NCBI GenBank assembly: GCA_026874595.1
Contig: CM049317.1
Span: 56,759,618 to 56,823,617, forward strand
DNA: 64,000 nucleotides
Direction of reading: 5' to 3'
Source of the DNA: Sipunculus nudus
Lineage: Eukaryota; Annelida; Sipuncula; Golfingiida; Sipunculidae
The notes below the pieces were generated by a model. That model did not search any database, had not been told where the DNA came from, and was given only the letters and a program-made list of their open reading frames with translations. The position numbers were made by a program, and so were the translations under genes. This document shows, piece by piece, positions 1 through 12,959 of the stretch. Each line of letters starts with the position of its first letter. Positions within the stretch are counted from its first letter, which is position 1.

Positions 1-401
1 GTCAAATTACAGTGATACACCACTAAGAGTGCTATCATTTTCACGAGGGCACAAGTCATTTTTTGTCCTTCCCAAAGATTAATGGGGTAACCCGTTCGCA
101 TTGCCCATAGAAAATCGCACGTTCTATATGCATGCCCGTTTATAGCGGGTCTGGTTGTGGGATTGCTTAGAGGCGTTATTACAATTGCCTTTTCTCACTG
201 TTGCTTACTTGCCACTAAATATTCTTTGTTCTCGCCCACTTCTACCTCTTAACAAGCCCTCGAATGTTTTAATTATCATTACAGCGTGAATAACAGTGGC
301 TCGTTTTTGCATACATAACTCTTTCTCTTCTGGAACATTTTATTCCTGAACGATGCACAGTAGATATCCTGCATTTGTTTAAACAGCATTTATCTTTTCG
401 T
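1..401. other. No recognisable feature
   Basis: Mixed-composition sequence up to the start of the CT-rich microsatellite. I see no open frame of note, no repeat partner elsewhere in the window and no tRNA-like boxes. Confidence 0.5.
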
Positions 402-526
402 ACTCTCTGTCTGTCTTTCTGTCTGTCTTTCTGTCTGTCTTTCTATTCTTTTCTCTCTGTCTCTCTCTTTGTCTCTCTCTCTCTCTCTCCCTCGCTCCTC
501 CTCTCTCTCTCCCTCTCCCTCTCCAT

Positions 527-590
<64 letters not shown>

Positions 591-596
591 AACACA
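402..596. repeat. Compound CTGT/CT/CA microsatellite
   Basis: The tract starts with alternating CTGT and CTTT tetramers (about 404-445), continues as a nearly pure pyrimidine CT run to about 566 and ends in a CA run to about 594. The strand asymmetry (all pyrimidine on plus, all purine on minus) makes it a candidate for triplex (H-DNA) formation. Overlapping open frames on both strands (LSLSLS on plus, ERERER on minus) are products of the repeat and not genes. Confidence 0.95.
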
Positions 597-629
597 TAAT
601 CATCTGTTCAGTTGTATTGACAGAACCAG

Positions 630-843
630 GTGAGTGGTGGGGGGGGGGGGTCTAGGGGGCTTGGGCCCCCTCCCCCAACCCTTTTTTCCAGCCTCTGCAA
701 CCTTTTTTAGAGGGCCTTCAGACCAATATTTGTGGCCTGGACCCCTCCCCCCTCTTCTGGTCATGGAGACCTTTTTTTAAAGTGTTCTCATTTGTCCTCC
801 TGTGTTGGACTCGTCATTTTCCAAAATCCTGGATCCGCCCATA
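630..843 (-). mobile_element. GGATCCGCC-ended hAT-like non-autonomous element, copy 1
   Basis: The right edge reads CCTGGATCCGCCC, the complement of the GGGCGGATCC end seen at 18618. The preceding sequence shares a TCCTCCTG-GTTGGAC block with the copy near 42.6 kb, and G-runs and C-runs lie at the other side. This end style resembles non-autonomous hAT elements of marine invertebrates as I recall them. No coding capacity is present. The left end is not defined and I saw no target duplication. Confidence 0.55.
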
Positions 844-3800
844 GTTTACTTGTTGGAAGCTTTCCATGAAACCTTCTTTATTCAAAAGAAGGATGTTAGT
901 TTTTATTGCATTGTTACTATGTTAGATATTTAACCACCAAAATATATCAAACTTCCATAAGTATATGAATATGTTTAAAATCGGTTCATACGTGTTTATT
1001 TTCATGTTAGAAGGTAGACTTACTCTATATTGATTTGAAGTGGTTAAACAAAGAGGGTCTCAGGTGCATGTAACTGTATGTATGTAATCTAAGAAAATAG
1101 GAGCAAAATGAGTTTCCAAAGGAATGCTCATGGATTCACCTACAAAGCAGAACGGGACTGACGTTTAACCGATTTTAGATATTTGATATTTGCATGCGAA
1201 TATCTTTTATCGGTAACTTCAGTCCCGCGAAAGCCCACACTTGAATAAGCCATAAGCTTTCGAATTCAAAACTGACCTGTCTAATAAGACAGCTCTTAGC
1301 CAGCCCTAAAGGATGGTTTTAATAAAACAGCCTATCGTAGGTTGTGGTCTTATATAAAATCAACATATTCTTATGCGCTTATAGATTTAAGATCAGTATA
1401 GGATTAACTTTATAGACCCTCTACTTGGTATAAAAAGCTAAAAGTGATCCGATGAAACCTGTTTTATAATGTTTGACCTTTGATCTTTTACGGGTTCCCC
1501 GGCTGTGATCTCAACTGGACTTTAAGGGGCCTATTCCGAGATCTGACGTCTCTTAACTAAACATAATCCCTTGAAACTTTTATATAAATAGGCCAGAAAA
1601 CGCTGACCTCACCACACATATTGTTCGTTTTGTTAATATCCACGTGTTTATAACATGGGGGGGGGGCCGTGGAAATAACCAAAACACATTCAATAAGGAC
1701 ATCCAGAGGCGAATAAAACAAACCAGATTTTTGCAAGGGGCGTTTTGAAAACTGTTCAACTTCAACATATGCAAACGAATGACCTTCAGTTACATGATTT
1801 CTTTTTCGCTTTGTCAACATTGCTACGTTTGCTAACAGTTTGTTGATAAACAAGCCCGTACCTCCGTCCAGGAAAGGTAGGCGAATAGCCGGCTTTAAGA
1901 AAAGTTGTTAATCAACCCGCAGCACTACAGGATCTGGTCTTCGACAGTCTATCCTTCACCTAATAACTATAATAACCCCTGCCACTTTCTTAATTCACAT
2001 GCTAATCCCTTGACTGACATGTTATTTTAACCTGCAGGTGGCAGCACCTCCGTTAAAATACTTTCTGCGACCTAAAGAAACACCTTACCTTTTCTTTAGA
2101 TAACTCGGTGAATAAGAACATTTTCGCCTTCAAATCGTATATATGTACAAGGATTCCTCGGAGCAATGGGAAATTCCACATTTAATGGAACTATTTTCAT
2201 AAATTATGTTTCCACAGGAATGAGAATTTTGCTTATCACATACCTTAATGATTTTCACATGATTGCATACACGGTGCAAAATGTTTTACCTTTATCTCAT
2301 GAACCGCTGCATAGATCATAACAAATATATTGATCACATGACTTATATCTGAAATTAGCCTGAAAATGGCAATGTAGCAATGTTTTCGAGGAAAGACACT
2401 TGATTCCATTTCGAAAGGATATTATCATCACAGCTGTAAGGCACTCAACAACCGCATACCTCCGCCAATATTCATAATCACCAAAACCAGAATATTAATA
2501 GGACCCCGATCAAACTTTGATATGTGCAGATTAAGACATTATATTATGTCATGGCTCAACAATTCGATGGCTGTATCGCACGGCAGCTCATCCAAACAGA
2601 ACAAAGGCGGTGTCTATGCATGTTGTAGACCGTGTGAACTTTCACACCGTTCGGAAATTTACACTTCAATTTTCTTCAAATAATGGCGACAAGTTTGATG
2701 GCGATGGTAAAGAATCGTGATCCTTCAAACAGAAATCTATTAAGATGTTCCAGTCAATCTAAAATTCAATTGGATTTCTTGGGGTTTCCCTGTCTTTCTA
2801 CAAAGTTCATCGAAGTATGGTCATAACGATTTCAGTTAAATCTAAATTGAAAGAGCTAAAACATTCGGCAATATATAAAAAAATTCCCGCCATTTTGCAG
2901 AGGTAAATAATAGTCCGTGCATAATGCACACCTTTTTAACATAAAGTTTTCTTTTTAACAAACAGCAAGATTTCGAAACGATCAAAAATACTTTAAAAAC
3001 ACTTTTTTTGGCGATTCCAGGATTCCAGTTTTTTCTCAATAATGTTATATTATGAGAGATTGCCCAGACCAAGAATCCTCTGGCGGGTGTGACGAAACAC
3101 TCATCTTGCACCTTACTCATTGTTCACCAAGATTCTAAAAATTAACAAATATTTACTATATTAGTATAGCATAAAAAGAGGACCACGCCAAAGGACCATT
3201 GATATTATACTTCTGCAATTCTAGGAGTTCTTCATTGCACAGAAAATCGCTGAACTGCCGTAGACTGACATAGTATTTTCATGACATTGCTGAAAAAAAA
3301 TAAACATTTCTCCCTAGTTCAACTTTACATATATATATCAATTTCGCAATTTTTTTATTGAAACGTAAGATTTTAAAAAAAATTTGGTATATTTTGCACG
3401 AAAAAAAATTACAATAGTATATTTGTTTATAATCGCAAGATAAAATACATAAATGTTCGATATTCTAATACATCATCGGCATTACGTATAATAAGACACT
3501 GTTCGACATTTATGCCTGTATATTTATATAAATAAGCTTTTCTGCGGCAATGTATCATATTTCACAGCATTCCGGATGTGGGGAAACGGGACTTCCGGTT
3601 GAGAACAAATTACCGTATCATACACAAAACCGCGCTGATAATAAGTCATTTGTTGCGGTGGCCAGCGTATCGTCAGTGTGAAGGGATACTGTCACCTAAT
3701 CAAGGGAGTTCCTGCCATTTTTTCCCCAACGTAAACTACTCCTGAAAGATTTGTTAGCGGCGAGCGGGTGCTTTATAACAAACGTCATGTCAATTTAAGA

Positions 3801-4090
3801 GAACATTAGTGGAAAGGCCATGTATAATTAGGACGACCATTGCTTACACGGCATCGCACAACCCCCTGATACCAGCCTTGTCCTTTGTTCACAGATAAAT
3901 GACTTTTGCGGTTTTGGTCCACACAGGGAACATTCTGTGACGGCTGGCTTCTACAGTCCGCTATGTATTGACAGTTCTGCACTTGTCTATATCACAAGCT
4001 GTCAGTCACCCTCCACATGCCTGTATCCCTATACAGTATCTGCATGTGTACACCGGTTTCACTGGCTATATGAAGGACTGTGCATGTGAA
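844..4090. other. AT-rich stretch, no gene recognised
   Basis: Mostly AT-rich unique-looking DNA. It holds a run of ten G at 1657-1666. The largest open frame is 98 codons (1557-1853, minus) with no domain, signal peptide or splice support. No copy of the repeat families found elsewhere in the window was seen here. Confidence 0.45.
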
Positions 4091-4178
4091 GAGCTGAGAG
4101 AGAGAGAAAGAGATAAAGAGAGATAAAGAAGAAAAGGAAGAAAAAGACACAGTGGGAGAGAGAGGGAAGAAATGAACA
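4091..4178. repeat. Purine-rich GA/GAAA tract
   Basis: About 85 bases of almost uninterrupted purine on the plus strand, made of GAGA, AAAGA and GAAGAAAAG blocks. The serine, leucine and phenylalanine-rich minus-strand frames here come from the tract. Confidence 0.8.
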
Positions 4179-4347
4179 GAAGAGCTGCACAAAACAAGTG
4201 AAAGCATAGCCACAATCGACAAATATATAAGCATATAAATAAGATTTATACAAGAGGAACTTTGGGAATAAAATGCAATTGAAACATACATAAATATAAA
4301 CGACTGGAAGATACTTCTACCAAGGGATTTGGACATTATACGTAAAA

Positions 4348-4612
4348 TTGTACTGCGGGTATTTGAACTACTGGCATTTTTGTTATGGACATTTGTACTA
4401 CGGATTTTTTAACTACGGGCATTTGCACTACGGACATTTGTTCTACGGAATTTTTATAATGGATGTTGTACTTTACGGACATTTATATTACGGACAGTTT
4501 ATTATGGACATTTGCACTAAAAGCATTTTTTTATTATCATTTGTACAATACGGACCTTGTACAATACGAACATTTGTACTGTGGACATTTGTACTGTGGC
4601 CATTTGGGCCGC
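4348..4612 (+). repeat. Degenerate 15-bp minisatellite
   Basis: About 17 imperfect units of the form TAYGGACATTTGNAC run head to tail. The spacing is close to 15 bp for most units. Because 15 is a multiple of three, the array keeps one open frame of 96 codons (4348-4638) whose product is a five-residue repeat of the type YGHLY/YGHLF. The last units drift (CTGTGGACATTTG near 4575). I take it as a non-coding minisatellite: no signal peptide, splice sites or codon bias argue for a protein. Confidence 0.8.
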
Positions 4613-4860
4613 AAAGATCCACTTTTTTTCTAATGTAATCCTTTGTTTACTGTAGGAGTGTTATTGTCTGAAAGTGATCGTTGTGACCACGAATGTAGGA
4701 GGTATTGCTGCCAAATACGTTTGTATACATGTTTGGAAAATTTTAAGTTTAATAAAAAAAATCTTACTTTTGGCCCTACCCTCGATTCCGATCCAGACCA
4801 ACATTTTTATCATTCAGACAACATGACAACTGTCATTGCTCACGTGGAGCAATTTCATAT

Positions 4861-4990
4861 AACCCCCGCTGCAGACTATCGGGGGGGGGGGGGGGGGGGG
4901 TTAAGTGAAAAGGAGGTAACCTGAAGCCTGTACATCGGTGAAGACTCCTCACTGTAGCTTATCCTCCGGTAATCTGAAATCAATGTTAAA
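4861..4990. repeat. G20 homopolymer with GGTAATCTGAAAT motif
   Basis: A run of 20 consecutive G lies at 4881-4900. It is followed by GGAGGTAACCTGAAG and, near 4963, by GGTAATCTGAAAT. The latter motif recurs at 16.5 kb inside an inverted-repeat element, so this may be a fragment of the same family. Confidence 0.5.
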
Positions 4991-7900
4991 ACGAATCCAT
5001 TTATATATATATTGCTGTATAATACGGTCCTCTACGGGCACGGATAGGACATATAGTGAGTCAAAATATAAAATAAAAAAATTCACATGATCCTCCATAA
5101 AATATTATAGAAATGATCACAGAAAGATGCAACATTAAAAAAATTGATAAACCTTTAATATCTTATACACAATTGTAGGTGCATGATTTAAGTTTTTTTT
5201 TATATTACATCATGCAGAGAGACATTAAACAGCAATCAAAATGTATGCAGTTTAAACATCTGAGGCGTAATTTGGGTTTTCTCGGTAGCTTTTTAAACAG
5301 GGCTTAAATTATAACCCTAATGGTTGGATGCTATACCAAAATCAATATGATATATCTTTCGAGTATATGGGCGATGAATGGCATTGATGTTATCCATATG
5401 ACAAAATGTGGTTAAACGCATCCTTCTATAGAACATCGCAACCGCTCACGTGGTAATCACGTGGTTATACGTCATAACATGTGCAAGGTAACATGGGCGG
5501 ACAGATAAATACCATGAGAAAGTGACCGTTTCATTGTTTTTCTGATGTACACGTGAAATTCAAATTTACTTTCAGCATTAAAATGTCAATACTATATACT
5601 ACGTTTACTGAGTGGTGTGACCTTAGAAAGGTGTTTGACAGGATAGATAGATTGTATACTTTGCAATGTGAAAACCATTAGCCTTAATTGTTTGCTTTCA
5701 AGAGGGGGAAAATCACAGGAGTATAAGGACAGTAGAAACCCCCGGACCCCCCCCCCCCCTTGCAATAAGGATGTCCACTCATCATGTCCTAAAATCCATA
5801 CACATGTCTCCCATACAGAATTAAGAGGGCACAGCCCCATCCATAATTAAATTCACCACCGCCATGCATTATGAAATATATAGAGATAAACATGTACATT
5901 TCCAGTCTATTGTCATTAATTTCATTCTTGATTTAAATTTAGTTTTATAATGTTAATTTAATTAACCTTTATCCATTTAACAAACATTTAACAGCATGAT
6001 AAATAATGTAGGCTTATAATTATGATAATTCATGGGTCGTTTACTGCATTAAATTCAACATATAGAACTTATTATTAATCTTATTTGAAATATTACTGAA
6101 GAAAATATGGAGAAACTATAAGCTGTCTGGATTACTTAATTAGCTCGCAAATGTTAATTATGTTAATTATATTACTTTTATTTTCTTAAAATGTGAGATG
6201 GACAATATAGGTACATTGTTTCTCATCTCTGTAAAAAGTCAGACATGTCCCCTGTCTAACCTTATATATTTATGACCCACGGTGATAGCTAAAGGAAATT
6301 TTACATGATTGAGGTATTTGAATGTAAAATTGTCCACTTATTTATTCGTATAATTAATAATAATCCCTATAATCAATAAGAATACATAATACCACCAAAA
6401 TAATCTAACACTAACAAAGTGTAACAGTATATATGACAAGAATACAATATTTATGTAAATATACATAATGCTGATTTAGTAATATACGATTTCAAGTTAA
6501 CTCTATATAATATTGTCAGTTTTAATAAGAAATTAATATTTTAATGGGTATTTTTTTCATTATTGCTAATCCTTTATAGAAAACAGTACCGTTGAAGTAA
6601 ATTCAACGTAAGGAAAATGGATTTAAATAGTACTAAAAAGTATGTGCTACTATCTGCTGCATTCGCTGAAATAAAAACTACACAGAAAAGTTCACTTTAT
6701 AGATAAATACGGCATCTGAGATTTATGTGCATTTTATGTACAGAATTTCGAGCAATCCGATTATGGCATATCATAACTTTTCAATGGTATTTCCTTCTTT
6801 AAAAGGTGACATGAACTGATTAGAAAATGATTTATCAAGGTTTCTAATAATAATTGTTTCGTACAATTTCTTCCTGATATATATTAACCGAATATTAATC
6901 GGTTCTCATCGTGTACATAAAGAACACGCAACATATGTTACAGACGGGCAACAGCCTGTAAAATCTACAGAGTCTGCTCGGGGTGTGGGACAAGAAAGAG
7001 TATGCATGGCGCCAAAGTCACCATAGAAGCAAAGCGAAATCAAAACGCGAGTAAAATAATTTGAAGACGTGAACGAAAGTAACAAAAGAAAGATACATTA
7101 GGCAAATGCGGCGGGTTCTGAATCTAATTGAATTCCCCAAACTTTGATAGCAGCAATCTAAGAATGGGGCGAGTTTCAATGGAAACAAAAGCGATGCATT
7201 ACGTGAAAAAGTCATTTGCGGTGCGTTTCTTTAGCGAACTGCTGTCGCAAAAGGCTACAGCGGTTTTAAATGGATCTTAGGAAAGTGTGCACTGTCACCC
7301 ATTAGATGCGTGACAAATTGTTCCCCGTTCTATTATTATCATATTGAAGGTGTTTTCTTTTATTGTCACGATATGCGTGGAGGAGACCCCAACAAAGCAT
7401 ATTCGCCGGTATAGATGCAGATAATAGCACGGGCAGGTCTTCAGTTTTCTTACCGAACTTTCCAATAATCTTACGTTCACAATCAACTCTTTGTATTTCA
7501 ACCCTAGATTGATTCAATAAACACATAAGGACAAAACGTCTGTTATCTGCATGGGGCACAATTCCCGGAACAGTATGAAGCAAAGATGTATTTTTATGTT
7601 TGTTTATGCAAGTGTGTTTGCTCACAATATAGGTGTTTAATTCATTTTAATTGTGGTTTCTACTTTTGGAATAAGAGAATCGTACACATTCAAAAACACG
7701 GCAGGAAATGGTATGTATATCATCAAAGTAATTGTAATTATTCGTATTATATTCAGCCTTACAAATATATTTGTTTGTCTGTTACTAGAGGAAAAAGGGA
7801 CCCATGGGTCACTGTGCTCAGCTGAGTTGACCTTGAAGGTAAAAATATAAAATAGTAACAAATAGAGATAAAGTCTGAGAGGAAGAGGTAATACAGGTCA

Positions 7901-9289
7901 TGGTTGGTTGATATGATTGGTTTGTCTTGATGAGGGAATAATTGTTGCAAATAACATTTTGTGATATGACCACGTGTTTCCTAATGTTGAAACTGAAGCG
8001 TGTGAGCAGTTTGTGAACATAAGATCTGTACAACGATGAACCATGATCATTGGTTGGCTTTTGATACGCTGCATGTTGACAGTTCAGCAGTTTACACATT
8101 TGTTCAATTAGACCCTATTTGTTTTATTATACCATTTTTTGTGTGACTGTAATATGCATGTAAATATATCCACTGGGAACATATGAAACCCTGCAAATTA
8201 TAGAATGATGGACATGAATTAAAGCATTATAATACACGTTTAATTTATTAACTGATATAAAATGCTGTAAAAATAAAATTTTCCATTTTCAAATGAGAGT
8301 AAACTAAATTTGATATGCGGGTTAAAACTATACATTGCTCCTGCACTGTGTAATACGTGAAACTTGTAGCCTGAAACCATTTGATGATTCAACAAGGAAA
8401 AAAAACAGTTAATTTTTTAGCATATCCATTTTTTTGCATGAATAATTTTTTCAATATTCATTTTTTTTTTAATTTACAAATTTTATAAATTTGCATTAAA
8501 AAATCGTAAAATATAAGTTCATTAAAAATTGTAAGTTGCATCATTATTTATCCTTGATGGCTCAAATCAAGTCAAATTATGCATACATATATATATATTT
8601 TTATTAATTGTTAAATCACAAAATGTTTAAAGTGATTTTAACAGTTTTTCTTTAAAGAAGGGTAGAGAGGAAGCCTAGCTAAGCTGAGTCAAGGGAGATG
8701 CCTTGAGTGAGGCAGTTACATGACATATAGGTGAGGGCTGCATCTCTCACTGCCGTTCACTGCCGGGTTGGCTTGATGTAAACAACGCGTTGTCATGGTG
8801 TATGAAAACTTGAATAAAAACTACCCCTTTTCAGCAATTCCTTTCACATTAATGAAATTATTAGATTAAAATCTCATCGGTCCATCATGTAAAGATAAAG
8901 TAAATATACAAACAGGGAAAAAATGTGCCATAGTCAAATTGGGCAAAATTAAAGGTAATGATTTTACATTTATGCTAATTTATAAAATTTACACAATTTT
9001 TATTTTATTTCTGGTATACAAGTTAAATATAGATATATGCTTGAAATAAGCTCTCTATAGCTAAACAAATTATCATGTTAAGTGAGTAATTTTATTTCTT
9101 CATTTTTAAAATGGTGCATTATGTTAAGGTCTATATATTATAACTTCAAAGATTAACGTAATATTGATCTAATAGCTAGTAGGAATATTTATTACAAATA
9201 TGAATAGATAAACAACAGTAGTTTTCAAAGTGGGCAGTTTTTAAGTGTAATAATAGGTTTTTACTGGAAAAATTTCACGAAGGAACGAA
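4991..9289. other. AT-rich stretch, no gene recognised
   Basis: Very AT-rich for most of its length. It includes a 13-base C run (5747-5759) and a pair of CACGTG E-boxes (5447-5463). The interval 6.95-7.6 kb is less AT-biased and has open frames of up to 107 codons (7302-7625, minus), but these show no family features. Nothing here pairs with other repeats in the window. Confidence 0.45.
5447..5463. promoter_or_regulatory. Tandem CACGTG E-boxes
   Basis: Two perfect CACGTG hexamers lie at 5447-5452 and 5458-5463, separated by five bases. Paired E-boxes at close spacing are typical targets of bHLH factors such as MYC/MAX, USF or CLOCK. No promoter is visible nearby, so function is only possible. 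Confidence 0.3.
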
Positions 9290-9466
9290 ATCACAGTGAC
9301 CCAGTTTTCGGCTTGGTAGCAGAGCTTGCGGACATCAAACTGTATGTAGACTTTTGGATTTGTAGGTCCAACGGTTTCAAAACGTGCCTTGTTAACGGAA
9401 GGCTGGACAGACGGACGGACAACGGACCATCACTTTAGCTTAGATGACTTATAGTCAGCTGAGCTG
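9290..9466 (-). mobile_element. TAGCTCAG…CCGTCC family, 5' fragment
   Basis: On the minus strand this begins with the AGCTCAGCTGACT…AGCT hairpin (9437-9465). It continues into a GTCCGTTGTCCGTCC tract and then an AACNNTTGGACCTAC segment. The same order is seen at 56.86, 57.36 and 59.81 kb. It appears to be a 5' end fragment; I cannot see the 3' end. Confidence 0.65.
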
Positions 9467-11007
9467 AAATTACTTTGTCCTCATGAAGTTGTTTTGTTTT
9501 TCATGAAAAAGAAACATGGAAAACTGAAAAACAGCATAAACGTAATCTCGTATAAATTTGACTGTATCCGAGATAACAATTCATTGAATAATCGATGCAT
9601 TGGATCTAAGATAATTTTCAATCGAAAAAACCGAATCGGGACTGAAATATGTATAAAAAAATGTATAATTGCTTTATCTTAAGCTTATACCAAAGACATA
9701 TAAATTATATATATGACGATATACTCACGGTTGTAAACATGAAAAGTCACGTGATATCCTTCTAGATTTTAATTGGTGTGAAAGTGAATGAACATTTTTA
9801 ATTATTACTCGGTCTATATTTCTTTTTGTAAGAGAAATACAGGAACATCCAGAAGAAGACAAAATTACTTTATATTTCTTGTTCATTTATTTAATCTTAT
9901 GCATCTCGTGAGACCACGTGACATGGCGAGGAATTTAAGAAATTATTGAAATGTGTTCTCAGAGAAATAAGTAAATCCTATATCCGCATTGGAAAGTAAT
10001 ATGTTAACACGCTCTCGTTTGGTAGAGTTAAAAAATTACAAACATACTGTCAAGTAATAAAAAAAAAGTTTCAACCCAGTATCAAATAAAGCTGTATGCA
10101 TATTATCATTGGAGTGCTGCATGCATATGTTAGATCAGTACGATTAGCTAATTATAGAAGAGGACGTTTTTAATATATCGGGATGCACTTGATAATATCG
10201 TAAATATAGAAAGATATAAGATAATCAAAGTGTCATATTAAAATAATCAACTATTTGTGAAAATGTAAAGAAAGAGAAGAGAAGTAAAGCTTACATCTAT
10301 AAAATGCCGTGATGCATGCATTCGGAAAGTCTGAAGCATGATAGAAAGTGGCAAATTAAAATGAGCTATCTGCATTTAGAAACGGAATTGAAATTAAAAG
10401 AAACAAATATAAATTAAAATCGAGAGCATACGTAAACTATGTCATCATTTTGCATAAGTACGAAACCGATTTAACATCGTTTAGGTGGTATGTGGGATTG
10501 AGAGAAGGGGCAAGGGATGAGAAGGCTCGTGTAAAGGTATCCCCTAATTCAGGCTATTCCTCATTCATGGCTGAGAGCGTTCTATATTAGAACGGTCAGG
10601 GAACGGTTGCACTCTTTGTGGGTCCATTGTATTCTTTTCAGAAGCATACACATATAGTTATAAAGCGTGTTTCAGAAAGACCTGACATTTAATTATACAT
10701 GCTGTAGGTTGACTTGACACCTGTACATTGGCAATTTATGGCAGTGTCCACTTGTCACCATTTTACAAATGACCTGTCAGGGAATAACTTATGTACTCCC
10801 CAGAATTTTTTTCTTATGAAGCCCACTTTAAGGGACATAATAGTAACACTGGCAATTACCGTGTACTGTGTACTGCCTCATGTATACTCTCACTTGAGGT
10901 GGCGACTTAACATCCAATTTTGTATACATCATTAACTCAAATGTCAATAAAATGTTCTCCAGCGAAATGAGACATAAATGCGTTTCAATCTACTTATACA
11001 TACCTAC
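9467..11007. other. AT-rich stretch, no gene recognised
   Basis: AT-rich DNA with open frames no longer than 73 codons and no repeat partners found. Scattered single CACGTG hexamers occur near 9.75 and 9.92 kb. Confidence 0.45.
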
Positions 11008-11009
11008 AT

Positions 11010-11062
<53 letters not shown>
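11008..11062. repeat. CA/TA microsatellite
   Basis: A short CA run (about 11008-11020) passes into a TA run up to 11060. The IYIYIY frame across it is a repeat artefact. Confidence 0.9.
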
Positions 11063-11063
<1 letters not shown>

Positions 11064-12169
11064 GGTTACATATGCATACATACGTATATCTAAGAATAAT
11101 TTTCTTTCAAGATGCTGCTGGAATTTCTAGTATTTAGTATAAATAACCATTATTTTAATTAAAATTTTCCCACCCATTACTAATGTACGTGACTGTCTCC
11201 GGTAAAGCACAAAGCGTACAACACCGTATATCTTGTTTATCTGCCATTAAGTAGGAGCAAGGAATAAAAATAATATAAATTGAGTATGAATGAATGTATA
11301 ATAATTGTGAATAATCAATTATTGCATGTAGCCTCGGTTTATTTTATAGCCCGACAAAATAATATATATATATATACATACATATATATTCATAAAAACA
11401 CTAAATCGCTACATTTTCTTATCTTTTCCGAATCAACCTGAATATTTGCTCTCTCTCTTTCTCTCACTCGTATATATTATATTACAATAACAAAATAGTG
11501 AAAGCCTTTAATTAATTATGCAAAATAACGCAAAATAATAAAACTTGAACTATGACTCGACTATCATGTATATGGCACGTTAAGGACTTCAAGAAAATGT
11601 TTCGCATAATGGGTCCACAACGTCCGACAGGTGCTTTTCTTTATACACGTGCATTACTTTAAGCAGAGATAGTTGCTATAAGATATTTGTATTGGTACAT
11701 TCACGTAAATGACTAAAATTAAACCCACACTCACTGTGTCAATGTGTAAACCTAATTATATCATCCGAGGAACAACAGTTCACGGCAAATCCAATTTGGC
11801 CAGCCACCAATATGAATCATTCCATTGCTCCTGGATAACCCCTGCCGGATGCGAGACGATTTAGCTTATCCCATATCAATATTGGGCCGTATATATTACT
11901 AAGGAGTGTAGGCTCTCCAAGAAGCTGTGTGCTGCCGCTTTGTGTATATGTATTCGTTGCACATGTGATACGTTTTGTTACTTTTTGCACCATATTTTCT
12001 TCCTAGAGCAGAAAAAGTAGAATTTGCTGAAGAAAATTTGTTAGAATAGAAATTAGGTTTATTGTTGGAATTGCCTGTATTTCATCAATTCGCGAGCGAG
12101 AAATAGAGAGGGGACGTACACACAAAGGGAGAGAAGCAGGGAGAGAAAAGTTAGGATAGAAAGAAACAT
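11063..12169. other. No gene recognised
   Basis: AT-rich DNA with short TA runs near 11.36 kb. The interval 11.76-11.90 kb is closer to balanced composition but shows nothing I can name. Confidence 0.45.
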
Positions 12170-12171
12170 AT

Positions 12172-12220
<49 letters not shown>

Positions 12221-12262
12221 GACAGACAGACAGAGAGAGAGGGGGGGGGGAGAGAAGGAGAG
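12170..12262. repeat. GT/GA/GACA microsatellite with G-run
   Basis: GT dinucleotides (12172-12189) are followed by GA dinucleotides, GACA tetramers and a run of ten G (12241-12250). Confidence 0.9.
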
Positions 12263-12959
12263 GCTGACCAAAAGAAACGAATTTTTATCTAATGAGTAAA
12301 AGCAATTTCCCCGTTTCTCGACATCAAAGATTATTAGGAACAACCTGTCAATAATTGAATTAAAAACCAGAGTGTCAATAACGTAGTGCTCACCCGGCAA
12401 ATTATATGCAATTGTAAATAAGTTTATGTCATGATCTTTTTATCACAGAGAGTTGGTTCTTAGGTGATCCTTCCTGCAGAAGTTTAGATATGGTACGAAG
12501 CTCAAGTGAATAAAACAGAGTCAAAATCAGTCCAGAAATAAGAATCAAAGACATTTTTTATATGTTGAAAAATTTGAATAAAATTGTGTGTTTAATGTAT
12601 TTCAATTTTTTGTACAAGTTACAAAAAAGCACATATAATACAAACAAAATCAGTGTCGGTCGAGAAATTAACGTTCTAATAATGGTGCACGGAAACCTGA
12701 TGAACAGATATAGACGACCGGACGCCGCATTGGTCCTGTAGCAAATAATATCGGTAATCATCCATCGATACAAGATTTTAAGGATCACAGAATGCAAAAT
12801 CGAATATGCAGACTAGGTGTTTTTCACTTTTGTTTTTTTTAACAATATTATCCGGTACAAGACTTTACTTTATTTGATTAGATATTTTGTAATAATGAGA
12901 AGCAGCTAGCTATATATATGTATATGTGTATATTTTATATAAATGTACTGGATTTAAAT
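12263..12959. other. AT-rich stretch, no gene recognised
   Basis: Between the microsatellite and the TCGCGA element I see only AT-rich unique sequence with open frames below 80 codons. Confidence 0.45.

Noticed and set aside
375..603. Overlapping 74-codon frames on both strands (LSLSLS and ERERER)
   Set aside because: They are translations of a CT/CA microsatellite; openness follows from the repeat.
4348..4638. Pentapeptide-repeat protein gene
   Set aside because: Five-residue pattern comes from a 15-bp minisatellite and does not match the A(D/N)LXX pentapeptide consensus.
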